Under the pieces are notes generated by a model. That model searched no databases, was not told the origin of the DNA, and was given only the letters and a program-made list of their open reading frames with translations. Shown here piece by piece: positions 8,641 to 15,971 of a stretch of DNA of 36,562 bases (position 1 is its first letter; every line of letters starts with the position of its first letter). The position numbers and the translations under genes are program-made. This DNA is from an uncultured Alistipes sp. (GTDB lineage: Bacteria > Bacteroidota > Bacteroidia > Bacteroidales > Rikenellaceae), in assembly GCA_944320985.1 (NCBI GenBank), contig CALUJN010000001.1, positions 1-36,562 of the forward strand, written 5' to 3'.

Positions 8641-9288
8641 TCAGTTGCCGGCGTTCCCGCTGGCGAACCGTTCCAACTGTGCCCAGTCTCCCGACTGGAT
8701 CGCCGGGAGAGCCCGGCGGATGCGTTCGTCCGGCCACTCCCACCAGCGGATACGCTGCAGGAGTTCAATCACCTCGGGGGCAAAGCGGGTACGGATGGGA
8801 CGGGCCGGAATGCCCCCGACAATCGTATAGGGAGCCACATCGCGGGTGACAAGGGCACGAGCTCCGATAACGGCACCATCGCCGATCCGTACACCAGCCA
8901 TTATGGCAGCCTCGTAACCGATCCACACGTCGTTGCCCACGACAATATCGCCCTTGCAGTCCCAGGCTTCGGCAACCTGCGCACGGTCTCCCTGCCACTC
9001 CTCGTAGAAGAGCGGAAAGGTGTAGGTGGAAAGCGACCGCAGCGTGTGGTTGGCACAATTGAAAAGGAACTTTGCACCGCAGGCTATCGAGCAGAATCGC
9101 CCGATGACGAGCCGCTCGCGATGGACTGGATAGTGGTAGAGGATATTGTTGGCAGCGAAAAGACGCGGGTCGGATCGGGAATCGTTATAGATCGTGTAGT
9201 CGCCGATTTCAATTTGCGGATCATCAACAACGGCATTCAGGTAGACCGTCTGCCGGTCGCCCGTCCGCGGATAGATTTTAGTCATCAT
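8641..9288 (-). CDS. Vat/CatB-like hexapeptide-repeat O-acetyltransferase
   Basis: The 215-residue protein is a left-handed beta-helix acyltransferase of the xenobiotic acetyltransferase group. It shares ILYHYP, IGRFCSI, the catalytic-histidine segment NCANHT, GNDVWIG, APYTIVGGIPA and a C-terminal WWEWP with streptogramin A acetyltransferases such as VatD, as I recall that sequence. Members acetylate antibiotics or unrelated small hydroxylated compounds using acetyl-CoA, and chromosomal homologues without a resistance role are common. It is a single minus-strand gene, 138 bp from the thioesterase upstream, and I see no clear promoter in that gap. The substrate is not predictable from sequence. 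Confidence 0.82.
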   Translation of the reverse strand: MMTKIYPRTGDRQTVYLNAVVDDPQIEIGDYTIYNDSRSDPRLFAANNILYHYPVHRERLVIGRFCSIACGAKFLFNCANHTLRSLSTYTFPLFYEEWQGDRAQVAEAWDCKGDIVVGNDVWIGYEAAIMAGVRIGDGAVIGARALVTRDVAPYTIVGGIPARPIRTRFAPEVIELLQRIRWWEWPDERIRRALPAIQSGDWAQLERFASGNAGN

Positions 9289-9426
9289 GTTTTCAGTCTT
9301 TTGAAGCGTTTATCCGTTCACAAACAGGTACAACCATCCGGTCGGAACCGTTGGACAGCCCCGACCCGACGGAACATCGGACTCAGATACAGCGCTTCAT
9401 CGTGAAAACATCGTTCCCTCCGGCCC

Positions 9427-9849
9427 CTATTCGGCCGGCGCCTCCGTCCAGCGGGTGCGCAACAGGTCGAGGAACCACTCCGGGCAGCGGCACGGACGCC
9501 GCGTATCGCTGTGGATAAAGCCCAACTGGGTCATTCCCGTGTTGATCAACTCTCCCTTTTCGTTATAGATCTCGTAGAAAAAGTTGATGCGCGTCGAAGG
9601 GATCTCCCGCAGGATGATCCGCACCGTGAGCAATTCGTCGAAATAGGCCGGCTTGCGGTATTTCGACTGCACCTCGAGGATCGGCATCATGATCCCCCGG
9701 CGCTCAACCTCCGCAAACGACATACCCAGATCGCGCAGCAACTCGCTCCGCGCCGCCTCGTAATAACAGATATAGTTCGAATGGTGGCAGATCGCCATCT
9801 GGTCGGTATGCTTGTACCAGACCCGGATTTTACAGTCGTGGCTCAACAT
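9427..9849 (-). CDS. Hotdog-fold acyl-CoA thioesterase (YbgC/4-HBT family)
   Basis: The 140-residue protein has the single-hotdog 4-hydroxybenzoyl-CoA-thioesterase pattern: YKHTDQMAICHHSNYICYYE, in which the DTD-like aspartate and the HHSNY helix start are retained, then EVQSKYRKPAYFDELLTV. These enzymes hydrolyse short or medium acyl-CoA or acyl-carrier-protein thioesters. It is the last gene of the dnaN-led minus-strand run, 32 bp after ribF. I cannot tell whether its substrate is a phospholipid-synthesis intermediate or a stray acyl-CoA. Confidence 0.85.
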   Translation of the reverse strand: MLSHDCKIRVWYKHTDQMAICHHSNYICYYEAARSELLRDLGMSFAEVERRGIMMPILEVQSKYRKPAYFDELLTVRIILREIPSTRINFFYEIYNEKGELINTGMTQLGFIHSDTRRPCRCPEWFLDLLRTRWTEAPAE

Positions 9850-9881
9850 GATTATTGGATTTTTCGGTTTTCAAAAAAGGG

Positions 9882-10520
9882 CTAAAGCCCCGAAATCGGC
9901 TCCTTTGCCGCATGCTCCGGGGTGTGATTCCCCGACTCCCGTCCGGGACATTGCAGCGATACACTCGCCGGAAGCGGATGGCCCAACAGACGCTCGGCCC
10001 CAGTCCGGTCCCCCGCGGCAAGAAGCCGCCGGATCACCGTCGAACTTACCCGTACCCCGTCAACCGTGCAGGGATCCACACGCACAATGCGCAGGCGTCG
10101 GGCCAACTCCGGAGCATCGCAGGCCAGGCCATCGTGGCCGAAGCGGTGGTTGTATCCTCCCACAAGGGTCTCGGCACCGATTCGTCCGATGAGGTAATCT
10201 TCCACGAACTCCCGTCCCGACAGGGCGCTGAAGCCCCGGTCGAACGGAATCACGATCACGTTATCCACCCCCAGGCTCTCCAGCAGTGCGATTTTTTCGT
10301 CGAGCGTCGTCAGCAACAGCAGATCTCCGCCCCGCCCCAGCGCGATACGCGGATGAGGATCGAAGGTCAGCACGATACTTTCACCCCCCGCTGCCCGGGC
10401 TTCGGCAACCAACCGCCCGATCAGGGCCTGGTGCCCGAGGTGCACACCATCGTATGATCCGACGGTAATCACCGGATGCTCAAAGTGCGGAAGTTCTGCA
10501 AAGCCGTGAAATACCCGCAT
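9882..10520 (-). CDS. ribF: FMN adenylyltransferase (RibF N-terminal half only)
   Basis: The 212-residue product has the nucleotidyltransferase opening GSYDGVHLGHQALI, then LTFDPHPR, and ends its recognisable part in VSSTVIRRLLAAG and AERLLGHP. This is the FAD-synthetase half of RibF, which converts FMN plus ATP to FAD. The usual bifunctional protein is about 310 residues, with a C-terminal riboflavin kinase carrying a GFPTAN motif. Here homology stops just after LLGHP, followed by about 30 unrelated residues and a stop. I found no kinase motif in other frames before the next gene. ATG 10520 follows the rex stop by one base; an in-frame ATG at 10541 would overlap rex. Confidence 0.88.
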   Translation of the reverse strand: MRVFHGFAELPHFEHPVITVGSYDGVHLGHQALIGRLVAEARAAGGESIVLTFDPHPRIALGRGGDLLLLTTLDEKIALLESLGVDNVIVIPFDRGFSALSGREFVEDYLIGRIGAETLVGGYNHRFGHDGLACDAPELARRLRIVRVDPCTVDGVRVSSTVIRRLLAAGDRTGAERLLGHPLPASVSLQCPGRESGNHTPEHAAKEPISGL

Positions 10521-10521
10521 C

Positions 10522-11172
10522 TCAGGTGTTGGCGTTGGCATCGCTCTCCTTGACGAAATAGGCCACCTTCTCCAGCAGCGTCGTGATGTCGTAATTCTCG
10601 ACCACGATGCCCTGCGGAAAGTTCAAGGGCGTGGAGGTGAAGTTCAGAACCCCCTTGATTCCGGCATTGATGATCGGCAGAACAAGCGTCGGAGCCACCT
10701 TCGTGGGCGACGAAACAATCACGATCGAGATATCCTTGTCCTCGACGATCTCCTCGAAGTTATCCATGTGGTAGCACGGTATTCCATCGATGGTCTTGCC
10801 CACCTTCTCGGGATCCACATCGAAGGCCGCCGTAATCTTGAGCTTGAGACCCTTGCCGTTGAAATACTTCGTGATGGCCTGACCCAGATGTCCCATTCCC
10901 AGCACCGCAATGTTCATCGGTGTGGGACTGTCGAGGATGTTGCTGATGTACCCGATCAGCACCTGCACGTCGTAACCCTTCTTCGTATCGCTCGAGAAAC
11001 CGATCAGCATCAGATCGCGCCGAACCTGCACGGCCGTAATACCGTGAATGCCGGCCAGGACATGCGAAAAGACATGCGTGATACCCTGACGGTGACACGA
11101 CAGCAGCGTCCGCCGGTATTCGCTCAACCGCTCAATGGTCTTTTCGGGTATCGTATTCGTCAAGGTTGCCAT
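10522..11172 (-). CDS. rex: Redox-sensing transcriptional repressor Rex
   Basis: The 216-residue protein has the Rex architecture: an N-terminal winged helix (about 10-80) with the conserved RRDLMLIGF, then GYDVQVL, and a Rossmann domain starting with VLGMGHLG (91-97). Rex senses the NADH/NAD+ ratio and, in its NAD+-bound form, represses fermentation and respiration genes. It is fourth in the dnaN-led operon, two bases after the LysM gene and one base before ribF. I see no obvious TTGTGA-N6-TCACAA-type site in the window, so its targets and any autoregulation are unknown. Confidence 0.95.
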   Translation of the reverse strand: MATLTNTIPEKTIERLSEYRRTLLSCHRQGITHVFSHVLAGIHGITAVQVRRDLMLIGFSSDTKKGYDVQVLIGYISNILDSPTPMNIAVLGMGHLGQAITKYFNGKGLKLKITAAFDVDPEKVGKTIDGIPCYHMDNFEEIVEDKDISIVIVSSPTKVAPTLVLPIINAGIKGVLNFTSTPLNFPQGIVVENYDITTLLEKVAYFVKESDANANT

Positions 11173-11174
11173 GA

Positions 11175-12989
11175 CTATTTAATGGTTATCGTGAAATCTT
11201 TGTGGTAGTTCACCCGCGTCCAGTTATGGTTGACGTGGTTGGCCCGGCCCTCGGGTTGACTGAACAGATAGGTAGTCTGCAACGGCGTATAACGACGGTC
11301 TTCGAGATCGTACTCGATATCACCGTACATGGCCGGGGCAAAGATCACGGCCGTATCATACCCGCGGTAGGAAAAGAGGGTCGGCAGCATCCCGAACGAA
11401 CGCAGATAGGCGCTGTCGAAGGCCTTCACCGTCTCCGAATCCCGTTTGGCGTGGTAGGTCGAGATGAAGACCACCCGATCCTTGAAGAAGATGGCACGGT
11501 CGAGGTTGTTGAAGCGGTTCCAGCGCGCATTGCCCAGAACGGTGAAGCGGGGAGCCGTACGGCCCCGCGAGGTGATGCTCGTATCGGCCGAGGCAAGTGC
11601 GGCCAGGATCCGGTCCACATCCACCTCGTTGTCCGAAAGAATCACAAAGACGTTCTCCGCATCGTTCTCCAGCAGCGGCGTCAGATCGCTCGAACTTCCG
11701 CCCCCCTGCGACGAGGGATGTTCGTATCGGTAATTGTAGCGTTCGTAGGGACGATTGCCCAACAGCGCAAGCATCTCCTGCTCGAACTCCCGGTCGACGG
11801 TCGACGTATAGATCAGCGTCACCCGCTTGTCCGGGGCGACCAGCTCCTGAACCTTTTCATACTTGCGGGCCGGATCGGGCGCCAGCTGGAAGAGCACGTC
11901 GCTGTTTATCCTTTCGAGGTTGGCCAGGGGCGACACCACCGGAATGCGCCGCTGCTCGGCAAAGCGGACAACCGGACCGAGCCCCTCCTCATAGACGGGG
12001 CCTACGATCAGATCGGCACGGCGGAAGGTGGGATCCTCGAGAATTTCGTGAACTCGCATCGTATCCCGGGCCGTATTGTAGAGATCGACGTTCACCGAGA
12101 TGCCCGATTTGCGCTTCACGCTGTCCAGTCCCAGCAGGAAACCCTGATAGAACTCCAGGTAGTTGCCGTTCGGCGTTCCGTCGACGGCCAGCGGAAGCAT
12201 CACCGCCACATGGAGCGGTTCGCTGCGGCGCAGGGCCCGGAATTCAATCGGCTCCACCTCGGCGAAGCGAGGCAGCGAATCCGGACGGAGCGTATCCGCA
12301 GCGGCCGGCGGGACCGCATCGCCCGACCCCGGAACGACAATCATCGCCCCAGCCTTCAGATCCGCAGGCTGCAGTCCGCCGTTGAGCGCACTCAGCTCCG
12401 ATTCCGTAATGCCGAAGCGGCGCGAAAGCGAATAGAAGGTCTCGCCCGGATGGACGATATGATAGGACGTTCCGCTATCTGCCACACTGTTCAACGACTG
12501 CCGATACTCCTCCCACTGCTGTTGCGTCCCGGCTTCATCCTCCGAACCGATCTGCTTGCGGCGGATCAGGATCCGCTCCCCGAGGCGCATGTGCAGCGGA
12601 TCGAGATTCGGATTGTCCTCCAGAAGCGTCTTCACCGGAATCTCGTACTGACGCGAAATGGCATAGAGCGTCTCGCCGCGGATCACGTAGTGGAAGTCGA
12701 ACGTCTTGCGCAACTTGCGGTCCGAACGGGTGTCGGGGGCTTCGGCCACATAGGGAATCTTGATGTTCTCGTCGGCCTTCAGTCCCTGGGCGAGCGACGG
12801 GTTGTTCTCCAGAATCACCTGCTCTCCCACGCCATAGGTCTTCGAGAGTCCGTAGAGCGTCTCCCCGGACTGCACCGTATGGATGTAGTATTTGGCGCCG
12901 TTGATGTAGACGATCGTCGTGGACTTCCCGCCCGCAAGGGCCGAAAGCCCCCACGCAAACATCAGGAGTGTGGCACAGAGTCGTTTCAT
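11175..12989 (-). CDS. Secreted protein with three LysM domains and a periplasmic-binding domain
   Basis: The 604-residue protein has an N-terminal signal peptide ending near ALAGG (about residue 20). Three LysM repeats follow: roughly 35-79 (HTVQSGETLYGLSK), 99-143 (YVIRGETLYAISR) and 176-220 (HIVHPGETFYSLSR). After a linker, residues from about 259 form a type-1 periplasmic-binding fold (VAVMLPL, DLIVGPV, IPVVSPLA). LysM repeats bind glycan chains of peptidoglycan, so the protein should be wall-associated. The binding-protein part resembles LpoA-like or amino-acid-binding modules, with unknown ligand. It lies 3 bp after the exonuclease and 2 bp before rex. Confidence 0.88.
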   Translation of the reverse strand: MKRLCATLLMFAWGLSALAGGKSTTIVYINGAKYYIHTVQSGETLYGLSKTYGVGEQVILENNPSLAQGLKADENIKIPYVAEAPDTRSDRKLRKTFDFHYVIRGETLYAISRQYEIPVKTLLEDNPNLDPLHMRLGERILIRRKQIGSEDEAGTQQQWEEYRQSLNSVADSGTSYHIVHPGETFYSLSRRFGITESELSALNGGLQPADLKAGAMIVVPGSGDAVPPAAADTLRPDSLPRFAEVEPIEFRALRRSEPLHVAVMLPLAVDGTPNGNYLEFYQGFLLGLDSVKRKSGISVNVDLYNTARDTMRVHEILEDPTFRRADLIVGPVYEEGLGPVVRFAEQRRIPVVSPLANLERINSDVLFQLAPDPARKYEKVQELVAPDKRVTLIYTSTVDREFEQEMLALLGNRPYERYNYRYEHPSSQGGGSSSDLTPLLENDAENVFVILSDNEVDVDRILAALASADTSITSRGRTAPRFTVLGNARWNRFNNLDRAIFFKDRVVFISTYHAKRDSETVKAFDSAYLRSFGMLPTLFSYRGYDTAVIFAPAMYGDIEYDLEDRRYTPLQTTYLFSQPEGRANHVNHNWTRVNYHKDFTITIK

Positions 12990-12992
12990 CGT

Positions 12993-13766
12993 CTATTTGT
13001 TCTGCAGTTTGTCCCGCATGCGGATCTCGGTGATCACCTTTTTCGTATAGAGCGGGAAATCTCCGTTCATCATCCAGGCATAGTAACTCGGCTCCACGCG
13101 GAAAATCTCCGCCACAGAGCGGCCCTTGTACTTGCCGAAACCGAAAATCTCCTCGCCCTTTTCGTTATAGAGGATGCGTCCGGCGTAGTCGGCCGATTCG
13201 CCCCGGCTGGAAAACTCCGCCAGTTTGTCGACATCGTTCTCCAGATCCGGATAGCGGTCCAACTGCGCCTTGAGCACCTCGTAGGTCGCCCGCGTGTCGG
13301 CTTCCGCCGAATGGGCCTCGTCGAGATCACGGTCGCAATAGAACTTGTAGGCCGCAACGAGCGTCCGCTGCTCCTTCTTATGGAAGATATTCTGCACATC
13401 GACGAACTTGCGGCGTTTCAGGTCCACATCCACCCCCGCCCGCAAAAACTCCTCGACGAGCACCGGAAGATCGAAACGGTTCGAATTGAATCCGCCGAAA
13501 TCACACCCCCGGATGAACTGCTCGAGCGATTTGGCTACCTGGGCAAAGGTCGGACAATCCTTCACATCGTCGTCCGTAATGCCGTGCACGGCCGTCGCCT
13601 CCGCGGGAATGTGCATCCCCGGATTGAGCCGGCGCGTTTTGGTGATCTCCTCGCCGTCGGGCATCACCTTGATCATCGAGATCTCCACGATCCGGTCCCG
13701 GGCCGTATCGACACCCGTAGTCTCGAGATCGAAGAAGACGATCGGACGTTTGAGTTTCAACTTCAT
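12993..13766 (-). CDS. DEDDh 3'-5' exonuclease with C-terminal FGKYKG domain
   Basis: The 257-residue protein is a DnaQ-like exonuclease. Motif I is FFDLETTG (Asp13, Glu15), motif II is GFNSNRFDLPVL (Asp99) and motif III is AHSAEADTRAT (His152, Asp157), so all five catalytic residues of the DEDDh class are present. A C-terminal segment (about 208-240) with FGFGKYKG and YYAWMMNGDFP resembles the small domain of unknown function often attached to such exonucleases. It begins 12 bp after dnaN, which fits a role in proofreading or repair with the clamp, but it need not be the polymerase III epsilon subunit. Confidence 0.92.
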   Translation of the reverse strand: MKLKLKRPIVFFDLETTGVDTARDRIVEISMIKVMPDGEEITKTRRLNPGMHIPAEATAVHGITDDDVKDCPTFAQVAKSLEQFIRGCDFGGFNSNRFDLPVLVEEFLRAGVDVDLKRRKFVDVQNIFHKKEQRTLVAAYKFYCDRDLDEAHSAEADTRATYEVLKAQLDRYPDLENDVDKLAEFSSRGESADYAGRILYNEKGEEIFGFGKYKGRSVAEIFRVEPSYYAWMMNGDFPLYTKKVITEIRMRDKLQNK

Positions 13767-13778
13767 TCCCGCAGCGCC

Positions 13779-14903
13779 TTACGCATTGATCATCATCGGC
13801 ATGAGCAGCATCAGCGTCGAGCTCGTCTGCTTGTCGTCGTAGACCGGTTTAAAGACGCCGGCACGCGTCGAATCGGCCAGTTCGATCACCACCGTCGGCG
13901 TATCCATGTTCGAGAGGATCTCCACCAGGAACGTCGACTTGAAGCCGATCGAGATGGGTTGTCCGTCGTAGCTGCACGAGATCGTCTCGTTGGCCGACAC
14001 CGAGAAGTCGATGTCCTGGGCCGTGAGGTTGATCCGGTTGTCGGCGATATCCATGCGGATGAGGTTCGTCGTGGGGTTCGAGCAGACCGCTACACGCTTG
14101 ATGCCGTTCACCAGTTCGATGCGGTCCACAAGCACCTTGTTGGGGTTGTTGGCCGGAATCACGGCGTTGTAGTTCGGGTAGTTGCCCTCGATCAGGCGGC
14201 ATACCAGCGTGTGGCTCTTGAGCGTGAACATGGCGTTCTTCGAATCGAAGGCCATATCAATGGCGTCGTCCTCCTTCAGCAACACCGACTTGAGCAGGTT
14301 GGCCGGCTTCTTGGGCAGGATGAACGAGGCCGAAACCTCGTTTTCGACCTCCGATTCGTACTTGACCAGTTTGTGGGCATCCGTGCCGACGAAGGTCACC
14401 ACGCCGGGGGCCAGGTTGATGAAGACACCGGTCATCACGGGACGGAACTCGTCGTCGGCCGTGGCGAAGACCGTCTTGTTGATGCCGTTGACCAGAATGT
14501 CCACATCCAGGCTGATCTCCTTGCGCTCGGACATAAGCTGCGGCACGGCCGGATAGCTCACGGCACTGGCACCCGGAATCGAGAGCGAACCGCTCTTCCA
14601 GTTGATCTTGATCTCCCAGTTCTTGTCGTTGACCTCGATGGTCAGAGGCAGCTCCGGGAACTCCTTCAGCGAGTCGAGCATCAGTTTGGCCGGAGCGGCG
14701 ATCGTACCCTCGCTCTCGACGCTCTCCACTTCGATCTGACCCACGAGCGTCGTCTCCAGGTCCGAGGTCGTCACCTTCAACGTCGTGCCGTTGAGTTCCA
14801 TGAGGAAGTAATCCAGAATGGGCAGCGTATTCTTGTTGCTGATCACTTTGCCGGTTGTTGCCAGAAGAGAAAGCAGTGCCGAACTTGATACGGAAAATTT
14901 CAT
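13779..14903 (-). CDS. dnaN: DNA polymerase III beta sliding clamp
   Basis: The 374-residue protein matches the beta clamp along its length, from MKFSVSSSALLSLLATTGKVIS, through TLPILDYFLMEL and SNPTTNLIRMDI, to the C-terminal KPVYDDKQTSSTLMLLMPMM. The clamp encircles DNA and tethers the polymerase and other factors by QxxLF-type peptides, such as QQSLF in the DnaE of this window. It is the first gene of a six-gene minus-strand run. I do not see a convincing TAnnTTTG in the 75 bp upstream. Confidence 0.97.
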   Translation of the reverse strand: MKFSVSSSALLSLLATTGKVISNKNTLPILDYFLMELNGTTLKVTTSDLETTLVGQIEVESVESEGTIAAPAKLMLDSLKEFPELPLTIEVNDKNWEIKINWKSGSLSIPGASAVSYPAVPQLMSERKEISLDVDILVNGINKTVFATADDEFRPVMTGVFINLAPGVVTFVGTDAHKLVKYESEVENEVSASFILPKKPANLLKSVLLKEDDAIDMAFDSKNAMFTLKSHTLVCRLIEGNYPNYNAVIPANNPNKVLVDRIELVNGIKRVAVCSNPTTNLIRMDIADNRINLTAQDIDFSVSANETISCSYDGQPISIGFKSTFLVEILSNMDTPTVVIELADSTRAGVFKPVYDDKQTSSTLMLLMPMMINA

Positions 14904-14978
14904 AGTCGTTATTTCTGTTTTTTATTGCTTAAAGGATTCGTATTGTCATTTTTCGGGACCCGGGCCCGAGGTGCGGGA

Positions 14979-15857
14979 TCAATCCAGCGCGGCCAGCTTG
15001 TCGAGCGCCATCGAGATCATCCGCTTCACGTGGGGTTTGTAATCCGTGTTGGCTTCGTGGGCGATACGCTGCGCAATGATCGTGCAGATCGTCGCGGCGC
15101 GGTGTCCCATCAGCGCGGCGAGTCCGGCCAGGGCCGAACCCTCCATCTCGAAGTTGGTGATGCGGCGCCCGCCGAAGTCGAACGATTCGATCTTCTCGTT
15201 CAGACGGACGTCGTGCGGTTCGAGGCGCACCCAGCGGCCCTGCGGAGCGTAGAAACCCGGAGCGGCGATGGTGATGCCTTCACGCGTCGTATCGCGGAAG
15301 TGCTCGAAAAGGGTCTTGTCGGCGTCGACAAAATAGGGGCGCGGCATCTTCTCATACCAGCCCGTATGGCGGACGAAAGCCTCCTCCAACTCCAGATCGC
15401 AGACCGCATCACGGCCCTTGTAGTAGCTCAACAGTCCGTCGAAACCGCACGAAGTGCGCGAAAAGACGAACTCCCCGACCCGGATGTCGGGCTGAATGGC
15501 CCCCGAGGTACCCAGGCGCACGAGCGTCAGCTGACGTTTTTCGGCCTTTTCCTGCCGCGTGGCGAAATCCACATTGGCCAGCGCATCGAGCTCCGTCACG
15601 CAAATATCGATGTTGCCGATGCCGATACCCGTCGAAAGCACCGTCATGCGTTTCCCGCGATAGGTACCCGTCACGGTGCGGAATTCGCGGTTCGCAACCT
15701 CACATTCCTTCGTGTCGAAATGTTCGGCCACGAGGGCTACCCGACCGGGGTCGCCGACCAGAATTACCGTGTCGGCCAACTGCTCGGGAAGCAGGTGGAG
15801 GTGGAAAATCGAACCATCGTCGTTGATAATCAATTCGGAAGCAGGAATCGTCCTCAT
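14979..15857 (-). CDS. Uridine-phosphorylase-type nucleoside phosphorylase
   Basis: The 292-residue protein belongs to the NP-I (PNP/UDP) family. It contains VGDPGRV as the phosphate-binding loop, TGIGIGNIDI, LGTSGAIQP and the FEMEGSAL motif that contacts the ribose. It would release a nucleobase and ribose-1-phosphate from a nucleoside, most likely uridine, serving pyrimidine salvage. The protein is longer than the 253-residue E. coli Udp. It is transcribed from its own promoter (15889-15919), divergent from glmM, and ends 75 bp before dnaN starts on the same strand. Confidence 0.88.
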   Translation of the reverse strand: MRTIPASELIINDDGSIFHLHLLPEQLADTVILVGDPGRVALVAEHFDTKECEVANREFRTVTGTYRGKRMTVLSTGIGIGNIDICVTELDALANVDFATRQEKAEKRQLTLVRLGTSGAIQPDIRVGEFVFSRTSCGFDGLLSYYKGRDAVCDLELEEAFVRHTGWYEKMPRPYFVDADKTLFEHFRDTTREGITIAAPGFYAPQGRWVRLEPHDVRLNEKIESFDFGGRRITNFEMEGSALAGLAALMGHRAATICTIIAQRIAHEANTDYKPHVKRMISMALDKLAALD

Positions 15858-15888
15858 AATTGTTGGTTTTTAATTTCCATAATTGGCA

Positions 15889-15919
15889 TAAAAGTAATAT
15901 ATTTACCTCGAATATCAAA
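15889..15919 (-). promoter_or_regulatory. Promoter of the nucleoside phosphorylase gene
   Basis: Minus-strand TTTG (15916-15919), a 19-bp spacer and TACTTTTA (15889-15896) match the Bacteroidetes consensus with one mismatch. Confidence 0.6.
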
Positions 15920-15936
15920 ACTTGGTCACGAATTTT

Positions 15937-15944
15937 TATTTTTG
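15937..15944 (+). promoter_or_regulatory. -7 element for glmM
   Basis: TATTTTTG is an exact TAnnTTTG, 27 bp before the glmM ATG. No TTTG lies at the standard distance upstream; a TTG only 12 bp away is too close. Confidence 0.5.
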
Positions 15945-15971
15945 TCAAATACCCCTAAAAACCATCTGAAC

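Noticed and set aside
9850-9990. Frameshift explaining the short ribF
   Set aside because: I read the other frames downstream of the LLGHP point and found no riboflavin-kinase motif, and only 32 bp remain before the next gene. Deletion or domain loss fits better.
11202-14888. A 1228-codon open frame antisense to the dnaN operon
   Set aside because: It spans several well-defined genes on the other strand and shows only Arg/His/Val-rich sequence without motifs.
14936-14975. Terminator after the nucleoside phosphorylase (TCGGGCCCGGGTCCCGA)
   Set aside because: The sequence is self-complementary over a very short stretch, and on the minus strand it is followed by A rather than T.
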